Assembly: GCF_003432115.1 (NCBI RefSeq)
Contig: NZ_QWDC01000002.1
Coordinates: forward strand, 806,001-870,000
Direction: 5' to 3'
Source: Mucilaginibacter conchicola
Lineage (GTDB): Bacteria; Bacteroidota; Bacteroidia; Sphingobacteriales; Sphingobacteriaceae
Length of the DNA stretch: 64,000 nucleotides
Below, piece by piece: positions 60,811-64,000 of the stretch. Positions within the stretch are counted from its first letter, which is position 1; each line of letters begins with the position of its first letter. Both the position numbers and the translations under genes were made by a program. A model generated the notes under the pieces. It saw only the letters and a list, made by a program, of their open reading frames with translations, did no database searches and was not told where the DNA came from.

Positions 60811-61425
60811 TTGGATAAAGTAAAAGTATTAGAAAAGTATCTTCCGGCTGATGCGGCCCCGCTTATAGGCCGATGGATTGATTACTTTAAGTGTGAGTTT
60901 AAGATATCGCGTAACCGCAACAGCAAGTTTGGCGATTACCGCGCCCCTTTTGATGGCAAAGGCCACCGCATCTCTGTTAATTACGATCTTAACCCCTACG
61001 CCTTCCTGGTGACCACCGTGCATGAGTTTGCCCACCTGCATACCTGGAACGAGCATAAACACCGCGTAAAGCCCCATGGCGCCGAATGGAAAAGCAATTT
61101 TAAAAAGATGATGCAGCCTTTCTTCGAGAAGGATATTTTCCCTGCCGATGTAAAGCGCGCCATCACCAGCTACCTGAATAACCCTGCAGCATCAAGTTGC
61201 TCGGACCTTAACCTTTACCGCTCACTCTGCCAATACGATGCACCCAAAGAGGATGTGCATACGGTGGAGAAGCTGCCCATGCATACCATTTTCAAACTAA
61301 AAGATGGCCGTGTTTTCCGCAAAGAAGAAAAGCTGCGTAAACGCTACAAATGCGTGGAGATAAGCACCCGCAGGGTATATTTATTTAGCCCGGTTGCTGA
61401 GGTAGAAGTGGTGGAGCAAGGGTAA
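60811..61425 (+). CDS. SprT-like zinc metalloprotein
   Basis: The 204-residue cytoplasmic protein has the metallopeptidase motif HEFAH (H71, E72, H75) in VTTVHEFAHLHTWNEH, with a third likely ligand H89 in KPHGAEWK, and a C-terminal strand-rich part with Cys199-type KRYKCVEIS. It fits the SprT-like family of zincin proteases, whose targets are unknown. The start is TTG at 60811. Confidence 0.85.
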   Translation: MDKVKVLEKYLPADAAPLIGRWIDYFKCEFKISRNRNSKFGDYRAPFDGKGHRISVNYDLNPYAFLVTTVHEFAHLHTWNEHKHRVKPHGAEWKSNFKKMMQPFFEKDIFPADVKRAITSYLNNPAASSCSDLNLYRSLCQYDAPKEDVHTVEKLPMHTIFKLKDGRVFRKEEKLRKRYKCVEISTRRVYLFSPVAEVEVVEQG

Positions 61426-61451
61426 ATCCTTGGCCATTCTAAAGCCACCAT

Positions 61452-61566
61452 GTCATTTCGAACGAGCGACAGCGAGGAGAAATCTTCTACGCGCGGTACT
61501 TACGGTGCAGAAGATTTCTCGTCGCGCACACACTCGTGGCCAGCCCTTCTGCTCGCTCGAAATGAC
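61452..61566. repeat. 115-bp palindromic repeat (GTCATTTCGAACGAGC family)
   Basis: The outer arms GTCATTTCGAACGAGC and GCTCGCTCGAAATGAC and the inner arms GAGAAATCTTC and GAAGATTTCTC are inverted. It is a second copy of the element at 46618-46714, with a longer centre. The remainder of the gap 61426-61739 shows no gene; a TGTTCACGAATGTTCA direct repeat lies near 61695. Confidence 0.85.
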
Positions 61567-61739
61567 AGGTTTTGTTAAATAACGCAAGATGTACTGACAA
61601 AATCCTATCAGTCTCAAGTATTTGATTATCAGACGTAAAGAAATATGTTCCAAAATTCCAAAATCGCAATTTTCTGACAACCAGGCGTTCATGTATGTTC
61701 ACGAATGTTCATGGCGTGAACGTGAACACCCTGTACAGG

Positions 61740-63308
61740 TCACGGTGCTTTCATTGCCATCGTAGGCGAGCGGTCGCTTTCGTTCTTGAGCCGGTCTATC
61801 GCTGTTACTACATAAAAATAGGTTTGCCCGCGTTGTATGTTGGTATCAAAGTAATACGGTGTAGTATCGTACTGTACATGGACGATGTTCTTAGGATCGG
61901 CCAGGTCAAACTTTTCGCTGCCCTGGAAACGGTAAACCACGTAGCCGTAAGCCGCTTCGCCATCTTCTGCAACAACAGGTGCGTTCCATTTTAACATAAT
62001 ACCTCTATTCTCGGCACGCGCGGTAAGGTTTTGTACCGGATTGGGCGGCACCGAATCCAGCCACATCATTGGCGGCGGCATGGCCGGGTAACGGTAAAAG
62101 TCTTTCCTCAGCGTATCTGCCAGGTGATTAGCATTAGCTATCAACGACTGCGACCTGAAATAAATGCTGCCCTGCACTCGTGGGTTGGCCCGTATCAGTC
62201 GTAACTGGTTAGGTATCTCAGATGGATTCTTAAACGCCGGGCTGCGCTGCTCATAGAAGCGATAAGGTGCCTGCCCAACATATAAATGTCGGTTGTAGGT
62301 GTTATTGCTCCACCAGTCTAACAGCACATCAAAGCCGGCGGCGCGGTTACCTATGTGCCAGTAGATCTGCGGGCTAAGGTAATCTATCCAGCCTTCCTGC
62401 ATCCATTTGCGGGTATCGGCAAAGTTTTCAATGTATGATGAACCGCCGTTTGTTGCCGAGCCATCAGGGTGCTGGCTCTTGTTGGCCCATATCCCAAACG
62501 GACTTATGCCAAACTTCATACGGGGCTTATATTTATGAACGCTATCAGCCATCATGTGTATCAACTGGTCAACATTGTTGCGGCGCCAGTCTTTGATGTT
62601 ATCAAAATCAGCACCGTATTTGGCAAATGTCTCGGCATCATTTATTACCTGCCCGCGTACGGGGTAAGGGTAAAAATAATCGTCCATGTGTATGCCGTCA
62701 ACATCGTAGTTCTTCACCACATCCAGTATCACCTGTACAATGTATTCGCGCACTTCGGGTATGCCCGGGTTAAAGAGTTTAATGCCATCGTAAATAAAGA
62801 ACCAGTCGGGATGGGTACGGGTAACATGGTCCTGCGCCAGTGTCCAGAATTTATTGTCGAAAGTGGCGCGGTAAGGGTTAAACCAGGCATGCAGTTCCAT
62901 ACCGCGCTTGTGCGCTTCGGCTACGGCAAACTCAAGCGGGTCATAGCCGGGGTCCTGGCCTTGTTTTGTAGTAAGATATTTTGACCATGGTTCGCGGCTT
63001 TTGGCATATAAGGCATCGGCAGCGGGCCTCACCTGGAACATAATAGCGTTAATGCCATTTTGCTGGTGTACGCTCATTTCATCAGCTAATTCTTTTTTTT
63101 GCGCTTCGGCGGTAGCTCGCGCATTGGTAGGCCAGTCAAGGTTTACCACGGTAGCTATCCATACGGCACGCATCTCATATTTGGGCTGCCTGGTGGTGTC
63201 TATTTCAATATCAGTGGCGGTATCGCCAACTAAAGGACCTTGTGCACAAGCGGTTGTATATGTAAGAACAGAAAGTAAAGCAGCAAAGAAATATTTATAT
63301 AAACGCAT
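61740..63308 (-). CDS. Secreted GHL10-type glycoside hydrolase with fibronectin type III domain
   Basis: The 522-residue protein has a signal peptide (ending TTACAQ), a TIM-barrel glycosidase domain of the DUF187/GHL10 type (about 45-395; MRAVWIATVVNLDWP, LHAWFNPYRA, NYDVDGIHMDDYFYPYP, and LSPQIYW) and a C-terminal fibronectin type III domain (about 425-520). It probably acts on polysaccharide in the periplasm or outside the cell; substrate unknown. Full length. The stop is preceded by a direct repeat. Confidence 0.93.
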   Translation of the reverse strand: MRLYKYFFAALLSVLTYTTACAQGPLVGDTATDIEIDTTRQPKYEMRAVWIATVVNLDWPTNARATAEAQKKELADEMSVHQQNGINAIMFQVRPAADALYAKSREPWSKYLTTKQGQDPGYDPLEFAVAEAHKRGMELHAWFNPYRATFDNKFWTLAQDHVTRTHPDWFFIYDGIKLFNPGIPEVREYIVQVILDVVKNYDVDGIHMDDYFYPYPVRGQVINDAETFAKYGADFDNIKDWRRNNVDQLIHMMADSVHKYKPRMKFGISPFGIWANKSQHPDGSATNGGSSYIENFADTRKWMQEGWIDYLSPQIYWHIGNRAAGFDVLLDWWSNNTYNRHLYVGQAPYRFYEQRSPAFKNPSEIPNQLRLIRANPRVQGSIYFRSQSLIANANHLADTLRKDFYRYPAMPPPMMWLDSVPPNPVQNLTARAENRGIMLKWNAPVVAEDGEAAYGYVVYRFQGSEKFDLADPKNIVHVQYDTTPYYFDTNIQRGQTYFYVVTAIDRLKNESDRSPTMAMKAP

Positions 63309-63563
63309 TAAGCCGTGGTTTTAATTGAAGCCCAAAGATATAAACTCAGCGGTAAGCTGTTTTAGTATTAGTTATAATAAAAGCCGCGGTTTTGTGTTTT
63401 TATCATATTGTACTTATTTTAGCCCTTTGTACATCTATAAAAAGCAAACAACTAAAGCAACACCGCGTTGTTTGAGTTGTTGTGATATTAAAAAATAATT
63501 AGAGCAAAGTAGCTACAAACGGTTAACGTGCCGTTAAAGCTATATAACCTTTAAACATTTACT
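63309..63563. other. Gene-free region with a hairpin
   Basis: No gene is seen. AACAACT (63447-63453) and AGTTGTT (63475-63481) with inner AGCAAC / GTTGTT form a hairpin of about 13 bp with an ACCGC loop. A GTTAACGTGCCGTT hairpin lies near 63518. Both precede the truncated gene at 63564. Confidence 0.5.
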
Positions 63564-64000
63564 ATGGAATACCAATCTAAGGATGACCAACCGGGGCAAG
63601 CGCCCAAAAAGAATTCGAATGTTATTTATTTCCTTATAGCTGTGGTGGTGGCATTGTTGGGTACCGATGTTTATCTGTATATGCAGAAAAATAAATCGGA
63701 TGTTAAGATAGTTTACCAAAACGATGAGAAAACACGCTTACAAACAGAGCTGGATAGCCTTGAGGCACAAATAGAGCAGGTAAATGCCGGCAGAGCCAAG
63801 ATGACGGCTACCATGCAAGCCAAAAATGACTCGTTACGTTTAAAGATCCGCGTATTGCGCAGCGAATTAGCTAAAGGCAAATTAACAGCGTCTGAATTAA
63901 ACAAAGCACAGGAAGATATTAAGCAGCTGCGCTACTTTGTTACCAAATACACTGCCGATATTGAGGAACTGAAAAAACAAAACACCAGCCTGGCAACCGA
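63564..64000 (+). CDS. Membrane-anchored coiled-coil protein (cut by the window end)
   Basis: The first 145 residues are present. After a polar start (MEYQSKDDQPGQAPKKN) there is one membrane helix (about 20-40, VIYFLIAVVVALLGTDVYLY), then a Glu/Lys/Leu-rich coiled coil (about 50-145) with regular heptads (QTELDSLEAQIEQV, then LRVLRSELAKGKL). No family was recognised. It resembles membrane-tethered coiled-coil scaffold proteins of Bacteroidota. The stop codon is beyond 64000. Confidence 0.8.
   Translation, partial: MEYQSKDDQPGQAPKKNSNVIYFLIAVVVALLGTDVYLYMQKNKSDVKIVYQNDEKTRLQTELDSLEAQIEQVNAGRAKMTATMQAKNDSLRLKIRVLRSELAKGKLTASELNKAQEDIKQLRYFVTKYTADIEELKKQNTSLAT

Overview
The window is chromosomal DNA of a Bacteroidota bacterium, most likely of the Sphingobacteriaceae (Mucilaginibacter/Pedobacter type). 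The grounds are protein families typical of that group (DUF6515, DUF4142, DUF3347, a GHL10-type glycosidase, small SxxC lipoproteins), almost no Shine-Dalgarno sequences, several promoters of the Bacteroidota form TTTG - 19-21 bp - TAnnTTTG, and intergenic spaces filled with several families of palindromic repeats. The content is mainly housekeeping. I see no prophage, insertion sequence, CRISPR array or recognisable defence island. About 68 protein genes, one tRNA, several terminators and about twenty repeat sites are listed.

Layout. 1-5.2 kb: tex, a small unknown gene, amt. 5.2-10.9 kb: dinB, a thiamine-pyrophosphokinase-like protein, a Gly-rich DUF6515 secreted protein, a flavodoxin-like protein, rlmI, terC. 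11-16.5 kb, minus strand: two ECF sigma-factor operons around a pnuC / nicotinamide-riboside-kinase pair. 16.5-24.4 kb: CoA-binding protein, Mn-type superoxide dismutase, zinc-free alcohol dehydrogenase, serine hydrolase, ybaB, metallo-hydrolase, then glgA-glgC for glycogen. 24.4-31.4 kb: a large nested inverted-repeat block, an EamA exporter and DoxX protein facing a MocR regulator, a PAS histidine kinase, and two secreted proteins, one lysozyme-like. 31.4-37.8 kb: efp, rmuC, thiL, a secreted DNA/RNA nuclease, a dipeptide epimerase. 37.9-45 kb: an HNH-like unknown, rhomboid, M14 carboxypeptidase, MmcQ/YjbR, a beta-barrel protein, pepT, hflX. 45.4-49 kb: a trpE-trpG-trpC operon. 49-56.2 kb: cytochrome-b-like membrane protein, anmK, DUF3347, der, era, initiator tRNA, VOC protein, thioredoxin-like lipoprotein, Gfo/Idh/MocA oxidoreductase. 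56.5-64 kb: DUF4142, gcvH-vanZ-small lipoprotein, feoA-feoB, SprT-like protein, GHL10 glycosidase, and the start of a membrane-anchored coiled-coil protein.

The most interesting signals are regulatory and structural. (1) Upstream of trpE there is a complete-looking ribosome-mediated trp attenuator: a consensus promoter, a 28-codon leader peptide with tandem Trp codons, a 12-bp terminator hairpin with a T run, and an alternative antiterminator pairing that can be read from the sequence. (2) A 313-bp block at 24.6-24.9 kb is built from at least three motifs, each repeated in mirror orientation around a common centre. (3) Dispersed palindromes form or adjoin the 3' ends of several genes; in rmuC, thiL, pepT and the epimerase they supply the stop codon and the last residues. 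(4) One copy of a conserved palindrome is interrupted by about 50 bp. (5) The MocR gene is preceded by two direct repeats of a CTGGAC-type site. Function calls rest on motif recognition without any database search.
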